This document shows, piece by piece, positions 34,867 through 42,432 of a stretch of DNA of 64,000 bases. A program made the translations under genes and the position numbers. This DNA is from Pseudomonadales bacterium. Its GTDB lineage: Bacteria > Pseudomonadota > Gammaproteobacteria > Pseudomonadales > Halieaceae. The first letter of the stretch is position 1. Each line of letters begins with the position of its first letter. The notes beneath the pieces are model-generated. The model saw only the letters and a program-made list of their open reading frames with translations, searched no databases and was not told where the DNA came from. The stretch spans positions 62,001 to 126,000 of the forward strand of contig JACKNU010000002.1 in the NCBI GenBank assembly GCA_024234675.1, in the 5' to 3' direction.

Positions 34867-35640
34867 TTACAGGCGCACCTCGATACCGCGGGCGGCCATG
34901 TACGCCTTGGCCTCGGGCACGGTGTATTCGCCGAAGTGGAAAATACTGGCGGCCAGCACCGCGTCGGCGCCGCCCAACAGGATGCCGTCCACCAGGTGAT
35001 CCAGGTTGCCCACCCCGCCCGAGGCGATCACCGGGATCTCTATCGCCTCGGTGATGGCGCGGGTCACCCCCAGGTCGAAGCCGTTTTTGGTGCCGTCGCG
35101 GTCCATGCTGGTGAGCAGTATCTCACCGGCACCGAGCTCGGCCATGCGCACCGCCCAGGCCACCGCGTCCAGGCCGGTGGGGCGGCGCCCGCCGTGGGTG
35201 AAGATCTCCCAGCGCGGCCTGCCCTCCACGTCGTCCACCCGCTTGGCATCAATCGCCACCACGATGCACTGGGAGCCGAAGCGCTCGGCGGATTCGCGCA
35301 CCAGCTCGGGGTTGTGAATGGCGGCGGTGTTGATACTCACCTTGTCGGCACCGGCATTGAGCATGGTGCGGATATCCTGCACCGTGCGGATGCCGCCGCC
35401 CACGGTCAGGGGGATGAACACTTCCTCCGCGATCTTCTCCACCGTGTGCACGGTGGTGTCGCGACCCTCGTGGCTGGCGGTGATGTCCAGGAAGGTGATC
35501 TCGTCGGCACCCTGCTCGTTGTAGCGGATGGCGATCTCCACCGGGTCGCCGGCATCGCGGATATCGACGAAATTGACGCCCTTCACCACCCGGCCGTTCT
35601 CCACGTCCAGGCAGGGGATGATGCGCTTGGCCAGCCCCAT
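34867..35640 (-). CDS. hisF: Imidazole glycerol phosphate synthase cyclase subunit
   Basis: A 257-aa (beta/alpha)8 barrel, exactly the family length. The catalytic Asp residues are present in I-P-C-L-D-V-E-N-G-R and V-A-I-D-A-K. With HisH it makes imidazole glycerol phosphate and AICAR. It is the last gene of the minus-strand hisB-hisH-hisA-hisF operon, starting two bases after the hisA stop. Confidence 0.97.
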   Translation of the reverse strand: MGLAKRIIPCLDVENGRVVKGVNFVDIRDAGDPVEIAIRYNEQGADEITFLDITASHEGRDTTVHTVEKIAEEVFIPLTVGGGIRTVQDIRTMLNAGADKVSINTAAIHNPELVRESAERFGSQCIVVAIDAKRVDDVEGRPRWEIFTHGGRRPTGLDAVAWAVRMAELGAGEILLTSMDRDGTKNGFDLGVTRAITEAIEIPVIASGGVGNLDHLVDGILLGGADAVLAASIFHFGEYTVPEAKAYMAARGIEVRL

Positions 35641-35642
35641 GC

Positions 35643-36389
35643 TCAGCCCTCGCCAGCGCCGGGGGCGTCGCACAGCCGCTGGGCCTCGGCCACGTCCAGG
35701 GTGCCCTCGTAGATCGCGCGCCCGGTGATGGCGCCACAGATCCCATGGTCGGCCACCGCGCGCAGGGCGCGGATGTCGTCCAGGTTGGTGATGCCGCCCG
35801 AGGCGATCACCGGGATGGTGGAAGCCCGCGCCATGGCGAGGGTGGCCTCGACATTGACGCCCTGCATCATGCCGTCGCGGGCGATGTCCGTGTAGACGAT
35901 GGCGGACACGCCGTCGGATTCAAACTGCCGGGCCAGGTCGGCGGCCTGCAGCCGGGACACTTCCGCCCAGCCATCGGTGGCCACCAGGCCGTCCTTGGCG
36001 TCCAGCCCCACGATGATGTGCCCGGGAAAAGCAGCGCAGGCCTCAGCCACGAAAGCCGGCTCCTTGACCGCTTTGGTGCCGATGATCACATAGCTGACCC
36101 CGGCCCTGAGGTAATGCTCTATGGTCTCCAGGCTGCGGATTCCGCCGCCGATCTGGATGGGTAGCTGCGGCCAGGCGGCGGCGATGGCGGTGACCACCTC
36201 GCCATTGACCGGCTCACCGGCAAAGGCGCCGTTCAGGTCCACCAGGTGCAGGCGACGGCAGCCCGCGTCCACCCAGCGCCGGGCCATGGCTACCGGGTCG
36301 TCGGAGAAGACCGTGCTGTCTTCCATCAGGCCCTGGCGCAGGCGCACGCACTGGCCGTCTTTGAGGTCGATCGCGGGAATAATCAGCAT
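35643..36389 (-). CDS. hisA: ProFAR isomerase
   Basis: The 248-aa barrel enzyme (1-(5-phosphoribosyl)-5-[(5-phosphoribosylamino)methylideneamino]imidazole-4-carboxamide isomerase). The active-site aspartates are visible in P-A-I-D-L-K-D-G and I-V-Y-T-D-I-A-R-D-G. The start at 36389 overlaps the hisH 3' end by 7 bases. The frame is open another 480 bases upstream through hisH, which is a shadow and not a fusion. Confidence 0.96.
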   Translation of the reverse strand: MLIIPAIDLKDGQCVRLRQGLMEDSTVFSDDPVAMARRWVDAGCRRLHLVDLNGAFAGEPVNGEVVTAIAAAWPQLPIQIGGGIRSLETIEHYLRAGVSYVIIGTKAVKEPAFVAEACAAFPGHIIVGLDAKDGLVATDGWAEVSRLQAADLARQFESDGVSAIVYTDIARDGMMQGVNVEATLAMARASTIPVIASGGITNLDDIRALRAVADHGICGAITGRAIYEGTLDVAEAQRLCDAPGAGEG

Positions 36390-37033
36390 TTGCCGTTCCA
36401 CTCCAGAAAATTGCGCAACAATTGCAGGCCCGCGGTATGGCTTTTTTCCGGGTGAAACTGCACTGCGAACAGATTGTCCCTGGCCAGGGCGGCGTCGGCG
36501 CAAACGCCGTAGTCCACGCTGCCGGCCACCAGCTCCCGCTGCACCGCGTCCACGTAATAACTGTGCACGAAGTAGAACCGGGTGCCATCGGCAATGCCCT
36601 GCCACAGGGGGTGGTCCCGGGTCTGGCGCACCTCGTTCCAGCCCATGTGGGGCACCTTCAGCCGTTGACCGTCGGCGCCCACCAGCGGATTGCCGAAATA
36701 GCGGACCTCGCCGGGAATCACATTCAGGCAGGGCACCCCACCGTTTTCCTCGGAGTGGGTCATAAGGGCCTGCATCCCCACGCAGATAGCCAGCACCGGC
36801 TTGTGCTGCCCCACCAGTGCATCCGCCAGTAACTGGTCGCACTCCAGCCGGCGGATTTCCGCCATGCAATCGCGTATGGCGCCCACGCCCGGGAATACCA
36901 CCCGGTCGGCGGCGCGAATCTGCCGGGCATCATGGGTGACCACGACCTTGTCCGCACCCGCGTGCGCCAGCGCGCTGGCCACGGAGTGCAGGTTGCCCAT
37001 GCCGTAATCGATAACGGCTACTACGCCACTCAT
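36383..37033 (-). CDS. hisH: Imidazole glycerol phosphate synthase amidotransferase subunit
   Basis: This 216-aa class I glutamine amidotransferase feeds ammonia to HisF. The nucleophile cysteine lies in A-I-C-V-G-M-Q-A-L, and the His-Glu pair in Q-F-H-P-E-K-S. It lies between hisB (13-base gap) and hisA (overlap), all on the minus strand. Confidence 0.96.
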   Translation of the reverse strand: MSGVVAVIDYGMGNLHSVASALAHAGADKVVVTHDARQIRAADRVVFPGVGAIRDCMAEIRRLECDQLLADALVGQHKPVLAICVGMQALMTHSEENGGVPCLNVIPGEVRYFGNPLVGADGQRLKVPHMGWNEVRQTRDHPLWQGIADGTRFYFVHSYYVDAVQRELVAGSVDYGVCADAALARDNLFAVQFHPEKSHTAGLQLLRNFLEWNGKC

Positions 37034-37046
37034 ACCGCCTGCCGCC

Positions 37047-37640
37047 CTACAGCACGCCCTTGGTGGAAGGCGTAGCGCCCGCCATGCGGGCGTCCTCCGC
37101 CAGGGCCATGCGCAGGGCGCGGCCGAAGGCCTTGAATACCGTCTCGGCCTGGTGGTGGCTGTTGTCGCCGCGCAGGTTGTCGATGTGCAGGGTTACCTGG
37201 GCGTGATTGACGAAGCCCTGGAAAAACTCCAGGAACAGGTCGACGTCGAAACCGCCCACCGCCGCACGGGTGAAGGGAATGTTGTATTCCAGGCCTGGTC
37301 GGCCCGAGAAATCCACCACCACCCGCGACAGGGCCTCGTCCAGCGGCACATAGGCGTGCCCGTAACGATAGATGCCTTTCTTGTCACCCACCGCGGCGGC
37401 GACCGCCTGCCCCAGGGTGATGCCGATATCCTCTACGGTGTGGTGGTCATCGATATGCAGGTCGCCACTGGCCCTGATCGCCAGGTCGATGAGGCCGTGC
37501 CGGGCGATCTGGTCCAGCATGTGCTCCAGGAAGGGCACGCCGGTATCGAACTCCGTTTTGCCGGAGCCATCGAGGTTCACCGAGACGGTGATCCGCGTCT
37601 CCAGCGTGTTTCGTTCTACAGTGGCTTCGCGCTGCGCCAT
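37047..37640 (-). CDS. hisB: Imidazoleglycerol-phosphate dehydratase
   Basis: The 197-aa monofunctional dehydratase has no phosphatase domain, unlike E. coli HisB. Manganese-site histidine clusters are seen in D-D-H-H-T-V-E-D and D-N-S-H-H-Q-A-E, with F-L-E-H-M-L-D-Q-I before them. It is the first gene of the his operon here; the promoter lies in 37641-37788, shared with divergent mutY. Confidence 0.97.
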   Translation of the reverse strand: MAQREATVERNTLETRITVSVNLDGSGKTEFDTGVPFLEHMLDQIARHGLIDLAIRASGDLHIDDHHTVEDIGITLGQAVAAAVGDKKGIYRYGHAYVPLDEALSRVVVDFSGRPGLEYNIPFTRAAVGGFDVDLFLEFFQGFVNHAQVTLHIDNLRGDNSHHQAETVFKAFGRALRMALAEDARMAGATPSTKGVL

Positions 37641-37788
37641 CGGTCTCTCCACATACGGGGGCGACTCCCCGCAAAAGCGGGCCATTATAGAAGAATGCGG
37701 GGCCCGAGGCACCTGTGGCTAATTCACTGGCGAATTCCGCTGATCGCCATTACCCTGTGGGCCGGATGCAGCCCACTCATACCGCCCT

Positions 37789-38850
37789 ATGACCACCAGA
37801 ACCGACGCGCCAGACCCCTTCGCCAGGCGCGTGCTGGACTGGTTCGACCGGCACGGTCGCAAGGACCTGCCCTGGCAGGCGGACACCACCCCCTACCGGG
37901 TGTGGGTCTCGGAGATCATGCTGCAGCAAACCCAGGTAAAAACGGTAATTCCCTATTTCCAGCGCTTCATGCAGGCCTTTCCCACGGTGCAGGACCTGGC
38001 GGCGGCCCCCCTGGATGAGGTGTTGCACCACTGGACCGGCCTGGGCTATTACGCCCGCGGGCGCAACCTGCACCGCGCCGCCATCCAGGTCTGCGAGCAG
38101 CTGGGCGGCCGCTTCCCGGACACCGTGGAGGGCCTGTGCGAGCTGCCTGGTATCGGCCGCTCCACCGCCGGGGCCATTGTCAGCATCGCCTTCGGCAAGC
38201 CGGCGGTGATTCTCGACGGCAACGTCAAGCGGGTACTGGCCCGCCACGGGGCGGTCGCGGGCTGGCCCGGGGAGCGAGCCGTCCACGACCGGCTGTGGGA
38301 GCTTGCCGGGCTGTACACCCCCGGGCAGCGCAGCGCCGACTACAGCCAGGCCATGATGGACCTGGGCGCCACCCTGTGTACCCGCACCGCACCCGCCTGC
38401 GAGCGCTGCCCGCTGCAGGCCGACTGCCGGGCGCTGGCCGCGGGCCAGCAAAGAGCCTTTCCGGGCAGCAAGCCGCGCAAGGCTCTGCCAGTGAGAACCA
38501 CAACCTTTGTCATGGCCCAGGCGGCCAACGGCGATATCTGGCTGGAGCGGCGCCCGGACAGCGGCATCTGGGGCGGTCTGTGGTGCTTCCCGGAACTCCC
38601 CGACCCGACCTGCGCCGCCGCCTGGTGTATGGATCGCTGGGGTGTCGAACCGGCCACCGTGGAGGCCTGGCCGGCGTTTCGCCACACCTTCAGCCACTAC
38701 CATCTGGATATCAGCCCGGTGCAGGTCAGGCTGTCCGGCTCCCCGGGGAGCGTCATGGAAGCCCCGGACCAGCTCTGGTATAACAGCGGACAACCCGCCG
38801 CGGTGGGCCTGGCCGCTCCGGTGGCCGGCCTGCTGGCCCGGCTCGCCTGA
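37789..38850 (+). CDS. mutY: A/G-specific adenine DNA glycosylase
   Basis: The 353-aa base-excision enzyme removes adenine opposite 8-oxoguanine. It has the catalytic Glu in V-S-E-I-M-L-Q-Q-T-Q-V, the helix-hairpin-helix with L-P-G-I-G-R-S-T-A-G, and the catalytic Asp in I-L-D-G-N-V-K-R. A four-cysteine Fe-S loop (C-x6-C-x2-C-x5-C) is near residue 200, and a C-terminal Nudix-like domain recognises 8-oxoG. yggX follows after 26 bases, the usual partner. Confidence 0.97.
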   Translation: MTTRTDAPDPFARRVLDWFDRHGRKDLPWQADTTPYRVWVSEIMLQQTQVKTVIPYFQRFMQAFPTVQDLAAAPLDEVLHHWTGLGYYARGRNLHRAAIQVCEQLGGRFPDTVEGLCELPGIGRSTAGAIVSIAFGKPAVILDGNVKRVLARHGAVAGWPGERAVHDRLWELAGLYTPGQRSADYSQAMMDLGATLCTRTAPACERCPLQADCRALAAGQQRAFPGSKPRKALPVRTTTFVMAQAANGDIWLERRPDSGIWGGLWCFPELPDPTCAAAWCMDRWGVEPATVEAWPAFRHTFSHYHLDISPVQVRLSGSPGSVMEAPDQLWYNSGQPAAVGLAAPVAGLLARLA

Positions 38851-38876
38851 TCACCCGTTTCTGGAGCACCCACCCC

Positions 38877-39149
38877 ATGGCCCGCACCGTTTTCTGCAAG
38901 AAGTACCAGCGCGAACTGGAGGGGTTGGATGCCCCGCCCTATCCCGGCCCCCGGGGCCAGGAGATTTTCGAGTCGGTATCCAGGCGGGCCTGGCAGGACT
39001 GGCAGGCGCACCAGACCATGCTGATCAACGAGAAACACCTCAGCCTGGCGGACCCCGCGGCCCGCAAGTACCTGCAGCAGGAGATGGACAAGTTCCTGGC
39101 CGGGGAGGACTACGATCGGGCGGAGGGCTATGTGCCGCCCGGGGAGTGA
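38877..39149 (+). CDS. yggX: Probable Fe(2+)-trafficking protein
   Basis: The 90-aa protein begins M-A-R-T-V-F-C-K-K-Y-Q with the conserved Cys7 and continues through the family pattern to M-L-I-N-E-K and F-L-A-G-E-D-Y. YggX protects Fe-S proteins under oxidative stress, consistent with co-transcription with the Fe-S enzyme MutY. Confidence 0.95.
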   Translation: MARTVFCKKYQRELEGLDAPPYPGPRGQEIFESVSRRAWQDWQAHQTMLINEKHLSLADPAARKYLQQEMDKFLAGEDYDRAEGYVPPGE

Positions 39150-39155
39150 GCAGTA

Positions 39156-39242
39156 TGGCCGGGCCTACCCCGTCCAGGCCCATCCTGGCCGGGCCTCTCC
39201 TGGCCGGGCCTGTCCTGGCCGGGCCTTTCCTGGCCGGGCCTT
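39156..39242. repeat. GC-rich 15-bp tandem repeat, about six units
   Basis: The unit TGGCCGGGCCTNTCC begins at 39156, 39186, 39201, 39216 and 39231 (the last is truncated), with a diverged unit at 39171-39185; the period is exactly 15. Each unit contains a near-palindrome, GGCCGGGCC. The array fills the space between yggX and the tRNA-Phe promoter and touches its -35 box. The period is a multiple of three, so open frames on both strands read as five-residue repeats (for example G-P-A-R-x); these look spurious. Function unknown. Confidence 0.9.
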
Positions 39243-39269
39243 GACTCAAATGGCCGCTGCGGGTTTAAT
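39241..39269 (+). promoter_or_regulatory. Sigma-70 promoter of tRNA-Phe
   Basis: TTGACT (39241-39246), 17 bases, TTTAAT (39264-39269), followed by a GC-rich discriminator (CGCGCC). The predicted start is near 39276, about 20 bases before the mature tRNA. A strong -35 box and a GC-rich discriminator are typical of stable-RNA promoters under stringent control. Confidence 0.8.
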
Positions 39270-39295
39270 ACGCGCCTCTCGCAGTTCGCGAATCC

Positions 39296-39371
39296 GCCCG
39301 GATAGCTCAGTCGGTAGAGCAGGGGATTGAAAATCCCCGTGTCGGCAGTTCGATTCTGTCTCCGGGCACCA
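39296..39371 (+). tRNA. tRNA-Phe(GAA)
   Basis: A 76-base cloverleaf with encoded CCA. The acceptor stem GCCCGGA (39296-39302) pairs with TCCGGGC (39361-39367). The D arm contains AGCTCAGTCGGTAGAGC. The anticodon stem GGGGA/TCCCC encloses the loop TTGAAAA with anticodon GAA, and the T loop is TTCGATT. The 3' end also serves as one copy of a 25-bp direct repeat interpreted as an attachment site. Confidence 0.97.
39345..39369 (+). repeat. Attachment-site-like direct repeat, left copy (tRNA-Phe 3' end)
   Basis: These 25 bases cover the T arm and acceptor strand of tRNA-Phe, from GCAGTTCGATTC to CTCCGGGCAC. They recur without mismatch at 42433-42457. Duplication of a tRNA 3' end some kilobases downstream is the usual footprint of a tyrosine-recombinase integration. 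Confidence 0.75.
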
Positions 39372-39428
39372 TCTCCCAAAGAGTTCACAGAAATTCCGCC
39401 ACGGTGTGTCGGCCCCGGGACGCCGGAC

Positions 39429-39453
39429 GGTTGATTCTTCCTCCGGGCACCAT
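39429..39453 (+). repeat. Degenerate extra copy of the tRNA-Phe 3' end
   Basis: GGTTGATTCTTCCTCCGGGC and the following CACCAT align with the tRNA-Phe 3' end with one deletion and few substitutions. The last 13 bases, including CCA and one base beyond, are identical. An upstream TGTGTCGGC (39405-39413) recalls the tRNA variable-loop region. It is 84 bp from the true tRNA end and suggests a second integration event or a decayed tandem tRNA. Confidence 0.6.
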
Positions 39454-39462
39454 TTTCCGTAG

Positions 39463-40173
39463 CTAGCGTATTTGAATGTACATTACCTTTTTGCCAGCCG
39501 GGTCCGAACCGTACCGCACTTCTACCTCCCGACCACTGGTAGCTTCAGCCAGGCGATCAACGACCTCGAAGCCATCAGCACCTGCGTCCCGGGCCTGCAA
39601 TGAATCAGACTGCGAATAGGTGACCTTACAGATCGTGCCCCTGCATTCCATATCGCTGACATCGATTCCTTCGGCAGTGTACAGGGTATCGCTTATCGTT
39701 TCTTCGAAGTCACCGAGAGGCACCCCGGTGTCGTTTTCAAAGTCGATTTCGGCCTGGGCACTTTGGGTATGGGACAGCGAGGAACCCGCAGCGGCGAGGT
39801 GGGTCACCTCCGTAAGCTTCTTCTCGAATTCACCGCCGGCCCTTCTGCTCGCCACCGGGCCCGAGGCCAATAGCTCTGCCAAGGTGTGCTCGATCTCATC
39901 GAGCCGCTTTGCCAACCCCAAAGACTCGGCGCCGCCATCATTGACAATACCACGACTGACAGGCGCCCCGGTTCTCGCCAGTTGACCGCGCAGCTCCACC
40001 ACCTGCCTTCGCAGCATTTCTATTGATTCAACATTAGCGTTGATCAAGGGTGCCAACTCTGCGGTGCGGGAGGTCGATGGTGGCCAGAGCATTTCCTGAA
40101 CAGCTTGCAACCCAAGTACTGCACCTACGGACACCAGCGATGCGATTACCACTGCACTGTTGACACTCGTCAT
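39463..40173 (-). CDS. Unknown membrane-anchored protein with coiled coil
   Basis: The 236-aa product has one N-terminal hydrophobic helix (about 5-25), a helical, probably coiled-coil stretch (about 40-95) and a C-terminal globular domain. That domain contains S-D-M-E-C-R-G-T-I-C-K-V, a two-cysteine motif seen in many uncharacterised proteobacterial envelope proteins. I do not assign a function. The ATG at 40173 is placed before the hydrophobic helix. The base composition is less GC-rich than the surrounding core genes and the gene lies in the tRNA-Phe-flanked segment, so horizontal acquisition is likely. Confidence 0.65.
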   Translation of the reverse strand: MTSVNSAVVIASLVSVGAVLGLQAVQEMLWPPSTSRTAELAPLINANVESIEMLRRQVVELRGQLARTGAPVSRGIVNDGGAESLGLAKRLDEIEHTLAELLASGPVASRRAGGEFEKKLTEVTHLAAAGSSLSHTQSAQAEIDFENDTGVPLGDFEETISDTLYTAEGIDVSDMECRGTICKVTYSQSDSLQARDAGADGFEVVDRLAEATSGREVEVRYGSDPAGKKVMYIQIR

Positions 40174-40186
40174 CGCGGAGCGACCA

Positions 40187-40657
40187 TCAATACCAGCCGA
40201 CCAGGCCCACCTGTCCACGTGGAGGGAGAATACATCTTGTGCTCAGGTAGTTACTTTCATCCAACAGGACAACCCCGGTCCAGGCGATGGGGCCCACCGT
40301 AAACGCAGGAAGGTTTAACGCCTTGCCAATTGACCTGACCAGATTGTTGCCGAGGTCATACTCTTCCAGCGCACAGGAGAATTTCTGGGTAGAATCGGTG
40401 CCATTTCCAACCCGGACAACGACATCATAAAACTCTTCCCCATAGGGAATTTCCACAGGACACACCACCGGAAAGGTGGCGTTTGAGGCCAGGTTTACTG
40501 CGATACCATCCTGTTGCCGAAAATAGAGGCGGGTCTCCTCACCGCCGGGATTCTTCGGAGCACACACATACCCGTTGGTTATAGTCTGTGCGGTAACACC
40601 CCCGGCCCAGCCAGCAAGCAGCAACGAGACAACTGGCGCACTAATCCACTTTTTCAT
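40187..40657 (-). CDS. Unknown secreted protein
   Basis: A 156-aa protein with a clear signal peptide (M-K-K-W-I-S-A-P-V-V-S-L-L-L-A-G-W, cleavage probably after V-T-A). The mature part is about 130 residues and predicted beta-rich, with four cysteines that could form two disulfides (A-P, V-C-P-V-E, S-C-A-L-E and R-C-I-L-P contexts). No known domain is recognised. The ATG at 40657 has AGAGGA six bases upstream, a strong ribosome site. It precedes the coiled-coil protein gene by 13 bases, so the two form a small operon, and the AT-rich upstream region probably holds the promoter. Confidence 0.65.
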   Translation of the reverse strand: MKKWISAPVVSLLLAGWAGGVTAQTITNGYVCAPKNPGGEETRLYFRQQDGIAVNLASNATFPVVCPVEIPYGEEFYDVVVRVGNGTDSTQKFSCALEEYDLGNNLVRSIGKALNLPAFTVGPIAWTGVVLLDESNYLSTRCILPPRGQVGLVGWY

Positions 40658-40811
40658 ATTTTTCCTCTTTATACTTTTACGTTTTAAAAAGTCGGCGGGC
40701 AACCTATACATCCCCACGCATTATACGATGCCATGAGCGAAAACTTATGTGACCTTCATCATATTTGCGCCACAATCGCCGCGACCCCAGCCGCCGCTTG
40801 CTGTTCCTGTG

Positions 40812-41621
40812 TCACTCGAGTTTGAACACGCGCTGCGCATTCTTCCCCAGGAACAGCTGCCGGACCTCGTCGGAGAGCCCCGCATCATCCAGGCCATCGA
40901 GGGCCTTTTCCGGTGAGATCATCGGGTAGTTGGTGCCGAACAGCACCTTGTGCCGGCCGTGCTCGCGCATGAAACGCAGCAGTTCCGGCGGGTACCGCTT
41001 CACGGTGTAGGCCGAGGTATCGATATAGACGTTGAGGTGCTTGGTGGCCACCGCGATGGCCTCTTCCGTCCACGGGTAGCCGATGTGCCCCCCGACGATG
41101 ACCAGTTCGGGGAAATCCAGGGCCACCTGGTCCAGGTAGATGGGCCGACCCACCTCCGAGGGCATCAGCGGGCCCGTGTGGCCGATCTGGGTGCAAAACG
41201 GCACCCCCTCTTCCGCGCAGGCCACGTATACCGGATAGAAACGGCGGTCGGTGGGTGGCATCTCACACAGCCAGGGCAGTACCCGGATTGCCTTGAAGCC
41301 GTATTCCCTGACGCAGCGGCGCACTTCCGCCACCGCCTCCATGGGCCTGGATATGTCTACCGAACCCACACCGATCAGGCGCTCGGGGGCCTCGCTGACG
41401 AACCCGGCAACCTCCTCGTTGGATATCAGGTCCCTGCCCGGCGCCTGCCAGGCGCTTATCAGCATCCTGTCAACCCCGGCGCTGTCCATCTGCGCCACCG
41501 TCAGGGCCACGGGCAGCTCTTGCTGCGGCACGGCCTGCCTGGTCCAGCGCCGCAGGGAGGCAAATATCGGGCTCTGGATATGGCGCAGGGTCGGGTGCTG
41601 GCCCCAGGCGTCGATAATCAT
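40812..41621 (-). CDS. Amidohydrolase-family (Amidohydro_2, ACMSD-like) protein
   Basis: This 269-aa TIM-barrel protein resembles ACMSD-like metal hydrolases and decarboxylases. It has G-G-H-I-G-Y-P-W-T-E-E-A, the N-V-Y-I-D-T-S-A-Y segment and V-L-F-G-T-N-Y-P-M near the end, where the Asp of the family (G-T/S-D) is replaced by Asn. The N-terminal His-x-His metal motif reads D-A-W-G-Q-H-P, so metal binding may be altered or lost. The ATG at 41621 has GGAGGA upstream. It lies downstream of the nitrobindin-like gene on the same strand. Confidence 0.8.
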   Translation of the reverse strand: MIIDAWGQHPTLRHIQSPIFASLRRWTRQAVPQQELPVALTVAQMDSAGVDRMLISAWQAPGRDLISNEEVAGFVSEAPERLIGVGSVDISRPMEAVAEVRRCVREYGFKAIRVLPWLCEMPPTDRRFYPVYVACAEEGVPFCTQIGHTGPLMPSEVGRPIYLDQVALDFPELVIVGGHIGYPWTEEAIAVATKHLNVYIDTSAYTVKRYPPELLRFMREHGRHKVLFGTNYPMISPEKALDGLDDAGLSDEVRQLFLGKNAQRVFKLE

Positions 41622-41774
41622 GGAATATTTCCTCCAATATAAACTTGTGCTCTCGGCCCCTGCGCCTGGAAATCCTCGTTGCCAAACGGACCGACCCCGC
41701 CCTACCGGGCTGCAGGCCCCGCTGGCGGGGCACAACCCAAATACCCCGCGGGGTTTAGCAGGGGGGGGCGCAGG

Positions 41775-42344
41775 TCAGTCGTACACGACGCGGATCAACC
41801 TGCTGCCGTCGGTATGCTCGAACTTGCGGCCGTAGATTTCCAGCGAGGTGGTCTCCTCGTAACTCAGCTCGTCGCCGGACACCCTCAGGGTCATGCGAAA
41901 GGCGGTGGTCTTCGCCTTTTCCAGCATAAAGGGGGACTGCACCACGCCGAAGGTGTCGCTGCCGGCGGTCGCCTCCACCTGGAAGATGCTCTCGTCGCCC
42001 TGCTGTTCCAGCTTGCCGCCGGCCAGCACGCAGACCGCCCGCGGGATGGACAGTGAGTGCACGATCATCCCGGTCGCCGGCTCGTAGATCCAGTGCCCTG
42101 TCTGGTCGTGGAATATCTTGCCGTTTTTACGCTTGCGCACCAGCTGGTGGTAGCGCACGGTAACCAGGTTCTGTTCCTCGGCGTTCTCGGCCGGCCCCGA
42201 GGGCATGAAAGTGATCTCGTCATAGTACGCGAGCTTGTCCTCGCCCTCGGGCTCGGGCGCCACGTCCAGGCCTTTCTCTCCCCGCCAGCTACCAATCAGT
42301 TGGTACAGTGGCCCATAGTCGACACCATTGATGCTTGTGCTCAA
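41775..42344 (-). CDS. Nitrobindin-like heme-binding beta-barrel (THAP4/DUF1794) protein
   Basis: The 189-aa product matches the FABP-like beta-barrel family: L-I-G-S-W-R-G-E-K-G near the start, T-G-H-W-I-Y-E-P-A-T-G in the middle, and S-L-E-I-Y-G-R-K-F-E-H-T-D at the end. Members may bind heme or fatty ligands; the ligand here is not known. The TTG start at 42344 is preferred because AGGAG lies eight bases upstream and the next ATG would delete the first strands. It is the outermost gene of the tRNA-Phe-flanked segment. Confidence 0.75.
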   Translation of the reverse strand: MSTSINGVDYGPLYQLIGSWRGEKGLDVAPEPEGEDKLAYYDEITFMPSGPAENAEEQNLVTVRYHQLVRKRKNGKIFHDQTGHWIYEPATGMIVHSLSIPRAVCVLAGGKLEQQGDESIFQVEATAGSDTFGVVQSPFMLEKAKTTAFRMTLRVSGDELSYEETTSLEIYGRKFEHTDGSRLIRVVYD

Positions 42345-42432
42345 GCGGTTCTCTCCTGATTTCCATTGCCAAAATTAAAAGCTTCCCCCGGCAGCTACGC
42401 CGGCGCCGGTTCATACTATCGGAGTTGGCCGC

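Noticed and set aside
37695..38018. Open frame with a lipoprotein-like start (L-W-A-G-C) between hisB and mutY
   Set aside because: Only the first 30 codons lie outside mutY, the remainder is an out-of-frame reading of mutY, and there is no clear ribosome site. It could be a remnant of a deleted gene, but evidence is too weak.
39156..39242. CRISPR array
   Set aside because: The 15-bp units are contiguous without spacers and far shorter than CRISPR repeats; no cas genes are present.
39128..39388. Open frame reading the 15-bp array as a repeat protein (minus strand, G-P-A-R-x repeats)
   Set aside because: It runs through the tRNA gene and its promoter; the repetition follows from the DNA period.
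41717..41756. Two GC-rich dyads (CCCCGCTGGCGGGG and ACCCCGCGGGGT) as a terminator after the nitrobindin-like gene
   Set aside because: On the minus strand the dyads are not followed by a convincing T run, so termination cannot be claimed.
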